Positions 35,229-45,199 of a DNA stretch of 64,000 nucleotides are shown piece after piece. Positions within the stretch are counted from its first letter, which is position 1, and every line of letters starts with the position of its first letter. The notes under the pieces were generated by a model. The model made no database searches and was not told the DNA's origin. It worked only from the letters and a program-made list of their open reading frames with translations. The stretch lies in contig NC_084478.1 in assembly GCF_027409185.1 (NCBI RefSeq), forward strand, positions 79,963,624 to 80,027,623. Reading direction: 5' to 3'. Made by a program: the position numbers and the translations under genes. This DNA comes from Cynocephalus volans. Taxonomy: Eukaryota > Chordata > Mammalia > Dermoptera > Cynocephalidae.

Positions 35229-35402
35229 AGGTAGGTTTGCCCAATAAAATACAAAACACCAGATAAGTTTGAATTTCAGATAAACAAGTACATTTTAAGT
35301 ATAAATATTTGCAATATTTGGGACACACATATTCAAATTCAAATGTAACTGGGTATCCTGGGGGTATTTTTTGTTTGTTTTTCCAAATCTGGCAACCTGG
35401 CC
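35229..35402. mobile_element. Palindromic MITE-like element
   Basis: The arms 'ccagataagtttgaatttca' and 'attcaaatgtaactgggta' are imperfect inverted repeats of each other. The ends 'ggtttgcccaataaaatac' and 'tttttccaaatctggcaacc' also pair. A known mammalian repeat that I cannot name with certainty. Confidence 0.6.
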
Positions 35403-35454
35403 TCCAGGGGATTCTGATCCATGCTAAAGTTTGAAAACCATTTGGTTAGAGATA

Positions 35455-35984
35455 AGATGAAGGCCTTGGATTCATATAGACCTGACTCCACCACTTTTTT
35501 TTTTTTAACTATGGATGGAATTCCACAAATATGAGTGGCATCTCCCTATGACAAAGGAGACCATGGAAGGAAAGCAGAGATGTGGGGGATAGAGCCAACC
35601 AGCCTCAGGGCCTACAGTAAAATTTAGTAGCAGAAAGGGCAAAGATTTCACCAGAAAATTCAAAGACATTCTCAGTGACTGCCACTTTAGTGCCCATAGG
35701 GTGCTGCTCTCATACCAAGAACAACTTTGACTAATATGGGAAAAAGAGCTGGGGTAGGAGTGGGGTATGCAAGGGAGGGGAAAACAGAACTCTCTAACAG
35801 AGAGGGAAGAGTATAAAGGTCACAGGAAAAGGGCTGACTTAGAACTGGCCAAGATCAATTTATGCTCACATCAGGTTGTCTACCACTGACTTTTTAGGGA
35901 GAAAAGACTGGAAAAGTCACTCTCTTTGAGTATATATAAAGAGGCTCCTGGGCAACACTGGTCTTGTCCTGTGAGTTTCTAAAG
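35455..35984. other. Unassigned, no gene seen
   Basis: No element or coding signal recognised. Confidence 0.4.
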
Positions 35985-36215
35985 CAGTAGTTCTCAATCA
36001 TGGGTGATTTTAACAGCCCCCGACCGCCACCTCCAGAAATATCTGGAGACATTTTCAGTTTTCAAAATGGGGCAGGCGGGGGGCGGGGAATGCTACTGAT
36101 ATCTAGTGAGTAGAGGCCAGAGATACCGCTAAAGATCATGCAAAGCACAGGACAGTCCCTCAAAACAAAGAATTATCCAGCAGCAAATATCAAGTTCCAA
36201 GACTGAGAAACTCAG
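35985..36215 (+). mobile_element. Non-autonomous hAT-like DNA transposon
   Basis: Left end 'cagtagttctcaatcatggg' and right end 'gactgagaaactcag' are imperfect inverted repeats. The body 'ctggagacattttcagtttt' and 'acaaagaattatccagcag' is a common MER-type repeat. Family name not fixed. Confidence 0.7.
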
Positions 36216-36330
36216 CTCTAAAGCAAGTTGGTGCTAAGGAAGAGGGTAACCCTCTTCCCTACAGCCTCACACCCTACCCCAAACCACTGACTCTTACCCC
36301 AAACCACTGACTCTTCTATTGAATGAGGAT

Positions 36331-36428
36331 TTTTTTGTTCTGGCAGCTGGCCAGTATGGGGATCTGAACTTTAGACCTTGGTGTTACAAGGCCGCACTCT
36401 AATCAACTGAGCTAACCAGCAAACCCTA
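36331..36428 (-). mobile_element. tRNA-Ile-derived SINE monomer (CYN-like)
   Basis: 'agctggccagtatggggatc' to 'aactgagctaaccagcaaac'. Exact duplicated target gaatgaggat at 36321-36330 and 36429-36438. Confidence 0.92.
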
Positions 36429-36559
36429 GAATGAGGATATTTTATGCATGCACATTCCCATCAGTCTGAAGAAGGGAGGGAGTGAACCTGAGCAAGATAC
36501 TAAACTCTCTAAGCCTCATGGGCTCATGGGGTTGTTACAGGAATTAAATTAGGTAATTT

Positions 36560-36646
36560 AACAGTTTAGATTCAAATATTTATAGAGCACCTACACTATG
36601 TGCCAGATGTTGAGGGTACAGACACAGTCCTTGCTATTGAGGACTT
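36560..36646. mobile_element. Ancient L2/MIR-type repeat
   Basis: 'gagcacctacactatgtgcc' and 'acacagtccttgctattga' match the same old pattern as 13290 and 19205. Confidence 0.5.
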
Positions 36647-36662
36647 AAGTCTAGTTAGTTTT

Positions 36663-36821
36663 TTTTTTTTTTGACCGGTAAGGGGATTGCAACCCTCGGC
36701 ACGGTGTGGTCTGCACCACACTCAGCTAGTGAGCACACCGGCCACCCCTATACAGGATCCGAACCCGCGGCCTCAGCACTATCAGCACTGCACTCTCCTG
36801 AGTGAGCCATGGGGCCGGCCC
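36663..36821 (-). mobile_element. Full dimer tRNA-derived SINE, intermediate form
   Basis: On the minus strand unit 1 reads 'gtgctgatagtgctgaggcc', still close to the tRNA-Ile anticodon arm. Unit 2 reads 'tgtggtgcagaccacaccg' and ends 'gcaatccccttaccggtca'. Exact 16-bp duplicated target aagtctagttagtttt at 36647-36662 and 36822-36837. This copy links the monomer family to the GC-rich family. Confidence 0.92.
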
Positions 36822-36837
36822 AAGTCTAGTTAGTTTT

Positions 36838-37340
36838 AAGGCACATAGTAGATTTTCAAACAAAGGCTAATTTCCCCTACTCATGCCCTTCCCCTTTATT
36901 ATTAAACAGGAACCTAATCCTCTTTCTTCCTTACTAGAGAACTGGAAGGAAAACCAGAATTAATACCTATTATGAAGAAGAGATTCATGTATCTCCATTA
37001 CCACTTCGTGCTATTTTGCTGATGCTTCCCATCATTAATTCCAAATACAGCATTGAAGCCAATGTATTGTTTTTAATAATCAAAAGAAGTTCAGTTAGCT
37101 ATTTAAAGCTGGCATCTGCTCTGTCCTCAAAATGGACTATTATCCTTGAACATGGTCAGGAAATAAAAAGCAAGCTCATCCTCTTTCTGACCCTGACCTA
37201 CAATGGCTCTTAAAATCCTGCTCTGGGAGGGCTTCAAGAAACAAGGTAAAATTCTTAGATTACTAGAACATTTAGGTGCTCTTCCAACATTCCCACTTGC
37301 TCATGAAATGGAATGAGAGAAAGGGAAGAAAGGCAGGACT
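36838..37340. other. Unassigned, no gene seen
   Basis: Unique-looking. The 65-codon plus frame at 37016-37213 has no domain. Confidence 0.4.
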
Positions 37341-37470
37341 CAAGGGTGATATCCAGGTTTTGGAGTTGAGCAACTAGATGATAATAGTGCCATTTACTGA
37401 GATTGGAAAGTTTTAGGGAGAAGCAAGTATGGAAGAGAAATCAGGAATTCAATTTCAGACATTTAAAAAA
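37341..37470 (-). mobile_element. L2 fragment
   Basis: In antisense, 'tgatatccaggttttggagt' and 'gccatttactgagattgg' correspond to the L2 ORF2 C-terminal region. Confidence 0.6.
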
Positions 37471-37489
37471 ATCTCTTCCTCTTGAGTCT

Positions 37490-38285
37490 CTAATCTCTCC
37501 CTCTCTCTACCTTTACAAATGGTCAAGTTTCTTCTTAAAACAAATGAAGCCCTTCCCAAACCTTACAATCCCTCTAACTGTTGCCTTCTGTCCTTCCCTT
37601 TCTATTCAAACTTCTTTAAAGGATCAGTTATTTCTCACTGTATCTACTTCCTCACCTTCAAGTCTCTGCTCGACCCCCTACAGTCTGGTTTCTGTCCTCA
37701 CCATATTATTGGAACTACCCTCACTAAAGTGACAAATAAAGTCCTAATTGCTAAATCTAACGGATACATTTTAGTCCTAATCTCACTAGATCTCTCTGTA
37801 GCCTTTCATATAGCTGATTACATCCTCCTTTTTGAAAATCCCTCCTCTCTTGGCTTCCCTGGCATCACTCTCTCCTGTTTCTCTTCCTCCTCTCTGACTT
37901 TTCTTTCTCACATTCTTCCTGGCTCCTCCTCTATCTGCTGCTTAAATATCATATTTGCAGAAGTTCTATTCAGCAACTTATGCTTCAATATTCAGCTCAA
38001 ATATTTCTTCTATGAGGATTTTTTTCTGACACTCTCAGGCTCCTATACTGTGTTCCCACAGCACCTCTGTTCTCATACTTACACTTTATAATATGGTAAT
38101 TATTTGTTCATATGTTTGTGTCCCCCACAAAATCGTGAACTCTTCCTGGACAGAGACTAAATCTTACCTAACTTCTTTTTTTTTTTTTTGCTGCTGGCCA
38201 GTACGGATTACCTAACTTCTTATCCCAAAGTTTCACAAGATACCTGGCATAAGTAAGTACTCATAAAATGTAAGTTGAATGAAAA
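37490..38285 (+). mobile_element. L2 reverse transcriptase remnant and 3' end
   Basis: The long frame at 37519-38091 includes an L2 reverse-transcriptase-like stretch (…LISLDLSVAFHIADYILLFE…, equivalent to the conserved LDLSAAFDTVDH region with the key aspartates partly lost). It then passes an apparent deletion to the 3' end ('tgaactcttcctggacagag', 'gtaagtactcataaaatgta'). The open frame is chance survival of a fossil, not a gene. Confidence 0.75.
38178..38207 (-). mobile_element. 30-bp 5'-truncated tRNA-Ile SINE
   Basis: Poly(T) followed only by 'gctgctggccagtacgga', between exact 14-bp duplicated targets ttacctaacttctt (38164-38177 and 38208-38221). Confidence 0.88.
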
Positions 38286-38439
38286 GATTTGAAGTCTGGA
38301 ATCTAGAGCCAAGGAGAGCATTCCCTAAAGGCAAGTCTGCTTTGCGTATTACTATAGCTTCCTTTCTTCTTTTAGATATCTCCCTGGTCACCTGGAAAAG
38401 AACACAAAGGCCAAAGTAATGAAGGTTTCAGGGACAGGA

Positions 38440-38725
38440 ACAGAACAGATTAGAACGGTCTGGTTTGTTTCACTTAGTATAATGTACTCAAGTTTTATCT
38501 ATAGTATATGTCAGAATTTCCTTCCTTTTAAAGGCTGAATAATATTACATTGTATGTATATACCACATTTTGTTTATCCATTCATCTATTGATAGACATT
38601 TGGGTTGCTTCCACCTTTTCGCTACTGTGAATGATACTGCTATGAACATGAGTGTACAAACATCTGTTTAAGTCCCTGCTTTAATTCTTTTAGGTATATA
38701 ATCAGAAGGGAAATTGCTGGTTTTT
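38440..38725 (-). mobile_element. Old L1 3' end
   Basis: 'tttcacttagtataatgtac', 'ggctgaataatattacattg' and 'ttgatagacatttgggttgc' are antisense L1M ORF2 end. Confidence 0.75.
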
Positions 38726-39515
38726 ATTTTTAATCTTATTTTATATTTTGTTTCTCAACTTGTTTTCCGTAAATGTGTTACTTTTAATTAGAAAAAAAGT
38801 TATTAAAAAGAGAAAATATAAAATGCTACACACATTTAAGAAACATTCCTTAATACAGTGGTACTTTGATGTATTGGACAAAAAATTCAAGTTGGTTCTG
38901 AATCTGGTCATCTTTGAATGACCTTATAAAATTGAGTTTCTGAACCTACAAAATGACAGATCACATCAAATATCCATCAAAATGCCACAAAGATACTGGC
39001 ATCTTTAAGGCTCAGTCTGAAGCAGCCTGTTGGTGCCCTTCTTATCTCTCTCTAAGTTGCAATGTTGGTGATTCCAACTTTAGGAACAGTGAATAGCAAA
39101 TTTAGAAATAAGGAGTTCCCAATCTTCTTTTGGTTAATTACTTTCCTGAATGAATTTCAGAGTTGGAAGAAGCATTAGAAGTCAATAAGAATAATCCTTT
39201 CATAAAACAATCTACCCGAAATGGATGGGCCTCCTAAAAGTGCTCTTAGTGTGTAGATATTTGACCTCCAAAGGCATTAATCAGGGTGTGGATCCTTTAA
39301 AAAATCTAATTACGAGGTTATTGTTGTTTTTATAGAGTAATATTTCAGGGGATCATTTCCCAAAACTTTATAACCCCATTTATACCAGGAAACCTATCTT
39401 CTCTGTATTTTGGAGTAGGAAACTTTACCACAAGCTCGTATCTCAGGCTGACTACAGAGCTCAGCTCCTCCTAAGGTCAACTATAAATCCATCAAGCAAA
39501 ATCTACCTTGAAGAA
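38726..39515. other. Unassigned, no gene seen
   Basis: No element edges or coding signal recognised in about 0.8 kb. Confidence 0.4.
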
Positions 39516-39690
39516 AAATTCAGTGGGGAGTAACTGCAAATAGGCACAGGGTTTCTTTTGGGGTGTGATGAAAACTTTTGAAAATTGATTGTGGTGATAG
39601 TTGCACAACTCTGAACATACTAAAAACCACTGAATTTTAAATGGTGAATTATATGGTATGTGAATTATAACTCAATAAAGCTATTATGAA
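39516..39690 (+). mobile_element. Old L1 (L1M) 3'UTR end
   Basis: 'gcacagggtttcttttgggg' to 'aattataactcaataaagct'. Confidence 0.7.
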
Positions 39691-40690
39691 AAAGAACTCA
39701 AAAGAGTGAAAAGACAACCCACAGAATAGGATAAAATGTTTGCAAATTATATATCTGATAAGTGTCTAGTATCCAGAATATACAAAGAACTCTTACAACT
39801 CAACAACAAAAAGACAAACCAATTTTTAAAAGTGCAAATATTTCAGTAGACATTTCTCCAAAGAAGATATAAAAATAGCCAACAAGCACACAAAGAGATA
39901 CTCAACATCATTAGCCACCAGGAAAATGCAAATTTAAACCACAATGAAATACCACTTTGTACCCACTAAGATGGCTATGATCAAAAAGACAGATAATAAC
40001 AAGTGTTAGTGAGAATGTGAAGCAATTGGGACCCCCATACACTGCTCATGGAAATGTAAAATGGTACAGCTGTTGTGGAAGACAGTTTGGCAGCGCCACA
40101 ACAAGTTAAATGTAGACTTACCATAAGTCCCAGCAACTCCAATCCTAACTATATACCCAAAAGAATTGAAAACAGGTGTTCACACAAAACCTTAAACAAA
40201 TATGCTCACAGAGGCACTACTCACAATAGCCAAAAGGTGGAAACACCAAAATATCCATCAATGAATGAGTGGATAAACAAAATGTGGCATAACCATACAA
40301 TGGAATACTATAAAAACAAATGAAGTACTGATGCATGCTAAAACACAGATGAATCTTGAAAACATCATGCTAAGTGAAAGAAGTCAGACACAAAAACCAC
40401 AAATTGTATGATTCCATTTAAATGAAATATCCAGAATAGGTAAATCCATATAAACAGAAGGCAGATTAGTGGTTGTCAGGGGCTAGGGGCAGGAGGAAAT
40501 AAGGAGTGACTGCTTAATACACAGGGTTTCCATCTGGGGTGATGAAAAAGTTTTGGAACTAAAGAGAGATGATGATTGCACAATGCCATAAATGTACTTT
40601 AAAGCCACTGAATTGTACCCTTTAAAATAGTTAAAATGATAAATTTTATATTATGTGTATTTTATAACAATAAAAAACAGAAAAATTCAG
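39691..40690 (+). mobile_element. Old L1 (L1M) 3' end
   Basis: A second, adjacent L1 3' end with ORF2 C-terminal text ('cagtagacatttctccaaag', 'ctgttgtggaagacagtttg') and 3'UTR to 'ttttataacaataaaaaaca'. Frames are broken; the 82-codon frame at 40075 is a fragment. Confidence 0.8.
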
Positions 40691-40731
40691 ATGTATAAGA
40701 GGTTGCAAGAAAGCATTAAAAATAACAGACT

Positions 40732-40826
40732 AGGTGATGGCCAGTTAGCTCAGTTAGTTAGGGTGCAGTGTTGTGACACCAAGGTCAAGGGTGTGGATCC
40801 CCATAACAGCCAGCTGCCAAAAAAAT
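40732..40826 (+). mobile_element. tRNA-Ile-derived SINE monomer (CYN-like)
   Basis: 'gatggccagttagctcagtt', 'gtgttgtgacaccaaggtc' and 'gtggatccccataacagcc' plus A tail. Short flanks 'aataacag' repeat. Confidence 0.87.
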
Positions 40827-41365
40827 AAATAACAGGCTATAAATGATATTTAAGCTCAATTATGTCACAGCTTGGAAAATAAAAGTATAGTGGATCTAAT
40901 CAGTTGAGATACAGGAATGCATTTAGCAAAAGCTTAACCCTGTAAGACTAATTGATGATTGAAATCTTTTATCATGTAAAAACAATCTTAGTATTGGAAA
41001 GGACCTTAGATGCCATCCTAATCTTCCCTACAGTCAAAAAATGATGAGCATTAAAAAAAAATTAACAAAAGAAATATGAGGTGCAATACATAAAGAGTTT
41101 GGAAGTCATCACTCTTACCCTCACAACAAGCAAAAACCTGAATGAACTGAAAATCAACAACTAGAATTGCAGTCACAGGGCAACCACTTTCCCCATAGTG
41201 GGGAGACAGGTAAAGACAGAGAATCACAGCTTACCAGAACATAAGTCCTGGAGGAGAAGCCCACTACTAGAGCCAGTATTGGAGTAGAAAAACATAAACT
41301 GTAATTGATGAATTGCTAGAGGCTCCATATGGACTAGAATGAGAGTTTAAAAATCCAGGGGAAGG

Positions 41366-41520
41366 GGCCAACCCCCGTGGCGCTCTCGGGAGAGTGCGGC
41401 GCTGGGAGCGCAGCAGCGCTCCTGCCGCGGGTTCGGATCCTATATAGGAATGGCCGGTGCGCTCACTGGCTGAGCGCGGTCCGGCCGGTCACAAAAAAGA
41501 CAAAAAAAAAAAAAAAAGAG
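41366..41520 (+). mobile_element. GC-rich tRNA-derived SINE (intermediate deletion form)
   Basis: Keeps 'gctgagcgcggtccggccgg' in the second unit, longer than the common short form. Exact 17-bp duplicated target aaaaatccaggggaagg at 41349-41365 and 41521-41537. Confidence 0.93.
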
Positions 41521-42311
41521 AAAAATCCAGGGGAAGGACCACTCTTAGGGAAGCCTGCATACTTTCATGAGTTTTTTACATACAGGGCCCCACTAAGTTC
41601 TCAGGGTAAAGACTGAAGAAAACTCCCCTCATGTTTCTGACAGGAGGAGGGAGAGAAATAACCATTTAAAAATATGCCCAGACATTCTGTTCCCCTTATC
41701 AAAAGTCTGCCCTCAAAGGAATCTGTTTTACCAGAGCCTAATCACCTTAGGTTTTACCAGAGTGTAACTGACCTGGGATAAGGGAACTAGTCAACTCTAC
41801 CCCCTCTAGCCTTTCTCCTGTCTTACCTAAGTAGGGGGAGGGGACACAGGGAATGAACAACATCTATAAAGATTAAATCCCAGGGTCACAGGCTCACTAA
41901 AAGACTGAGACCTACAGTGAACAGAGAATTCTTCCCCTCATCCTACACCTTACTACCACATAAACTGTGCTCCTGTATATTAATGGGATTACAACTGAAA
42001 GGACTGAACATTCCATATCTTGTTTAAGAAGAAGTCTCTAGGGAAACCCCAAAACAACAGGGGAAATCAAAACAAGGACACCAGAAGAAAGCTTTGCATC
42101 TGACACAACTATAGCAAACAGTAAATCCAGCCTAACTATTAGCTAGGTAAACATAAAATCTCACACTAAATGCCTATTTACCTCAGTTCCTTTAACCTAG
42201 TACATTATATCTGGCTCTCAACAAAATACTACAAAGCATACTATGAGTCAGAAAAAAACAAACAAACATCATTTAAGGAGACAGAGCAGGCATCTAAACC
42301 AGATTCAGATA

Positions 42312-43030
42312 TGGCAGAGATTTTGGAATTACCAGATCAGGAAATTAAAATAACTATGATTCATATGCTAAGAGCTCTCATGGAAAAATTGGACAACATG
42401 CAAGAAGAGATGGGTAATGTAAACAGAGAAATGGAAGCTCTAACAAAGAACCAAAAGGAAATGCTAGAAATAGAAAACATTATAACAGAAATGAAGAATG
42501 CCTTTTATGGACTTGTCAGTAGACAGGGCATTGCTAAGGAAAGCTCGTGTGAGCTTAAAGATATACAAATAGAAACTTCTAAAACTGAAATGCAAAGGGA
42601 AAAAAGAATAGAAAAGATGAAACATAATATCCAATAACTATGGGACAATTACAAGAGGTATAAGTATGTGTAATGAGAATACCAGAAGGAGAAGAAAGTG
42701 GGGGGACCAGGAACTATTTGAACAAATAACATCTGAGAATTTTCCAAAATTAATGACAAACACCAAACCACAGATTCAGGAAGCTCAGAGAACACTAAGT
42801 AGGAGAAGTACCAAAAAATCTACAACTAGGCATACTTTATTCAAACTGCAGAAAATCAAAGACAAAGGGAAAATCTTAAAAGAAGTCAGAGTTTTAAAAC
42901 AACCTTACCTACAGAAGAACATGATTAAGAATTACATCAGACCTTTCCTCAGAAGCCATGCAAGCAAGAAGAGATTTAAGTGAAATATTTAATGCATTGA
43001 AAGAAAAAACCACCAACCTAGAATTCTGTA
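42312..43030 (+). pseudogene. L1M ORF1p remnant
   Basis: ORF1p is the RNA-binding coiled-coil chaperone of L1. One frame (42312-42637) carries the coiled coil (…LMEKLDNMQEEMGNVNREME…) and a second (42666-42983) the RNA-recognition and C-terminal part (…ENFPKLMTNTKPQIQEAQR…). A stop after NIQ at 42635-42637 and frameshifts separate them. The conserved 'RVMGIPEGEE' motif lies at about 42670-42700 in a shifted frame. Confidence 0.82.
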
Positions 43031-43065
43031 TCCAAAAATTATCCTTCAAAAGTGAAGATCAACAA

Positions 43066-44030
43066 CAACAAAAAATGGGCAATACCCAATTTAAAAATGG
43101 GTAAAGGACTTAAATAGACATTTTTCCAAAGAAGATGATACAAATGGCCAATAAACACATGAAATGATGCTCAACATCACTAATCATTGGGAACATGGAA
43201 ATGAAAACCACAGTGAGACACCACTTTACACCCATTAGGATGAATATTATTTCAAAAAAACAACATCAAGTAGAAACCGAACATAACAAGTGTTGACAAG
43301 GATGTGGAGAAACTGGAACCCTGTGCACTGCTGATGTGAAGGTAAAATGGTGCAGCTACTGTGGAAAAAAGTATGGCAGTTCCTCAAAAAATTAAACATA
43401 GAATTACCATATGATCCAGCAATTTCACTTCAAGGTATATACCCAAAAGAACTGAAAACTAAGACTCAAACAGATATTTGTACACTCACGTTCATAGCAG
43501 TGTTACTTACAATAGCCAAAAGGTGGAAGCAACCAAAATGTCCATTGATGATGAGTGGATAAACAAAATGTGGAATATCCATACAACAGAATATTATTCA
43601 GCCTTAAAAATAAATGAAATTCCAATACATTCTACAATATAGATGAACCTTGAAGACATTATACTAAGTAAAATAAGCCAGACACAAAAGGACAAATATT
43701 GTATTATTCTATTTAAACAAGGTATCTAGAATAGTCAAATTTATAGACAGAAAGCAGAATAGTGGTTTCCAGGGGCTGAAGGAGGAATAGGGAGTTATTG
43801 TTTAATGGGTACAGAGTTTCTGTTAGAGATGATTAAAACTTCTGGAAATGGGTGGTGGTGATGGTTGTACAGCAATGTGAATGTACTTGAGTGCCACTGA
43901 ACAATAAACTTAAAAATCTATTATGAGGGTAGATCTCATGTTAAGTGTTCTTACCACAAGAACCATAAAATTTTTATAAACTGTCAAATTGGTCTATTTT
44001 ATGTTATGTAAATATTACCACAATTTTTAA
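43066..44030 (+). mobile_element. Old L1 (L1M) 3' end
   Basis: 'ttaaatagacatttttccaa', 'tgcagctactgtggaaaaaa', then 3'UTR to 'taaatattaccacaattttt'. It may be the rest of the L1 at 41041 after an internal deletion, or a separate insertion. Confidence 0.78.
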
Positions 44031-44739
44031 AATGCCAAAAAAGTTACATCTGTATATACTGATGTGGAAATATTCCTATACACTTTCGGTTGTAAAAAAC
44101 TAAAAATCATGCAGGAATACTGTAGTAATTTGAAAAGCCTATAAAAATGTTTACAGAAATGCTTTTTAAAGCTACTTCCCAGTTCTAAAGTTGCACTTTG
44201 ATTAATTTGATTGTTTCTCATGTTTCCATTAGCAACATACTTGTAAACCACTCTACAGATGGCTAATCTTATCTCTTAGGTGACAATTGTCATTAAAATT
44301 TCAATGAATAATTCTTTTTTCCAGTTCTTAGCTTCCCACGTACTCATTACAACACTAATCATTTTATCTGACAATACCTACTCACTAATCAATTCCCAGT
44401 TAAAATTATTAAACACTCATGTCCAGTAGCAAGAAAAAAAATTGAATCCTCGAAACAGATGGGTAGGGATATGCTTTCAAATCTAGGATGTATGGAAAAT
44501 GAAAACATGAAACTCCTTGGTGATTCCCAGAGGAAATAACATTAACAGTAATCAATCCACTGTGTGGCGTATCAAATAAGTACTGTAGAAGCCTTAGTGG
44601 GATCATTTGGAATCTGACAGAAGCCTTGTGGAAGCGGTTTGATGGGAGGTGGCTATATGCATAGCTATTACACATAGGAAAAAAAAGACTGGCAGAACAT
44701 ATACCAAAATGATAATATTGATTATCTCTGGGGAATAGG
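44031..44739. other. Unassigned, no gene seen
   Basis: The 125-codon minus frame at 44409-44786 runs into the LTR and has no family signature. Confidence 0.4.
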
Positions 44740-45154
44740 TGCTGTGGATTGAATGTCCCCCCAAATTGCTGAAATTTAATCACCACTGTAATAGTGTTAA
44801 GAGGGTGGGAAATCCTATTATGTTAGTTGAAAGGTGGGGCCTTTAAGAAGCGATTGGATTATGAGGACTATGCCCTTGTGAGTGTATTGATCCATCCATG
44901 GAGTAATGGTCGTGATTCTGATGGCTTTAAAAGGAGAGCAACTGGGAAGCTTAGCTCTCTCTTGCACCTGCCATTTCACCATATGATACCCTGCATTGCT
45001 ATAGAGTCACAGCTAGGAAAAGGCCCTCACCAGATGTGTTCCCTGGACTTTGGACTTTCTAGCCTCCAAAAATGTAAGAAATAAATTTCATTTCTTTATA
45101 TATTTTACCCAGTTTCATGTATTTTGTTATAAGCAACAGAAACCTACTAATACA
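44740..45154 (+). mobile_element. Older MST-like MaLR LTR
   Basis: Begins TGCTGTGGATTGAATGTCC, shares 'gaaaggtggggcctttaaga' with the LTR at 34084 and ends 'acctactaataca'. Flanks atagg and gtagg match at four of five. Confidence 0.8.
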
Positions 45155-45167
45155 GTAGGGTTACCAG

Positions 45168-45199
45168 TTTTCTTTCTTTCTTTCTTTCTTTCTTTTTTG
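45168..45199. repeat. (TTTC)n microsatellite
   Basis: About eight TTTC units, adjoining the LTR's right end. Confidence 0.9.

Larger units (their letters stand above)
34936..35450 (+). mobile_element. MER5A (hAT-Charlie) with two insertions
   Basis: Left end 'cagtggttttcaaaagtgtg', body 'ctctgggggtggcacccagc' and 'aatctgtgtttaataagccc', right end 'gctaaagtttgaaaaccat'. A SINE (34961-35118) and a palindromic element (35229-35402) split this non-autonomous DNA transposon. Confidence 0.85.
41041..43065 (+). mobile_element. Old L1 5'UTR and ORF1
   Basis: The 5'UTR ('gaatcacagcttaccagaac', 'ccactactagagccagtatt') is followed by ORF1. L1 text then jumps near 43065 to the ORF2 C-terminal region, with all of the endonuclease and most of the reverse transcriptase missing. 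Confidence 0.75.

Noticed and set aside
37519..38091. 190-codon open frame as a possible host gene
   Set aside because: It contains L2 reverse-transcriptase-like residues and merges into L2 3' sequence, so it is a fossil frame.
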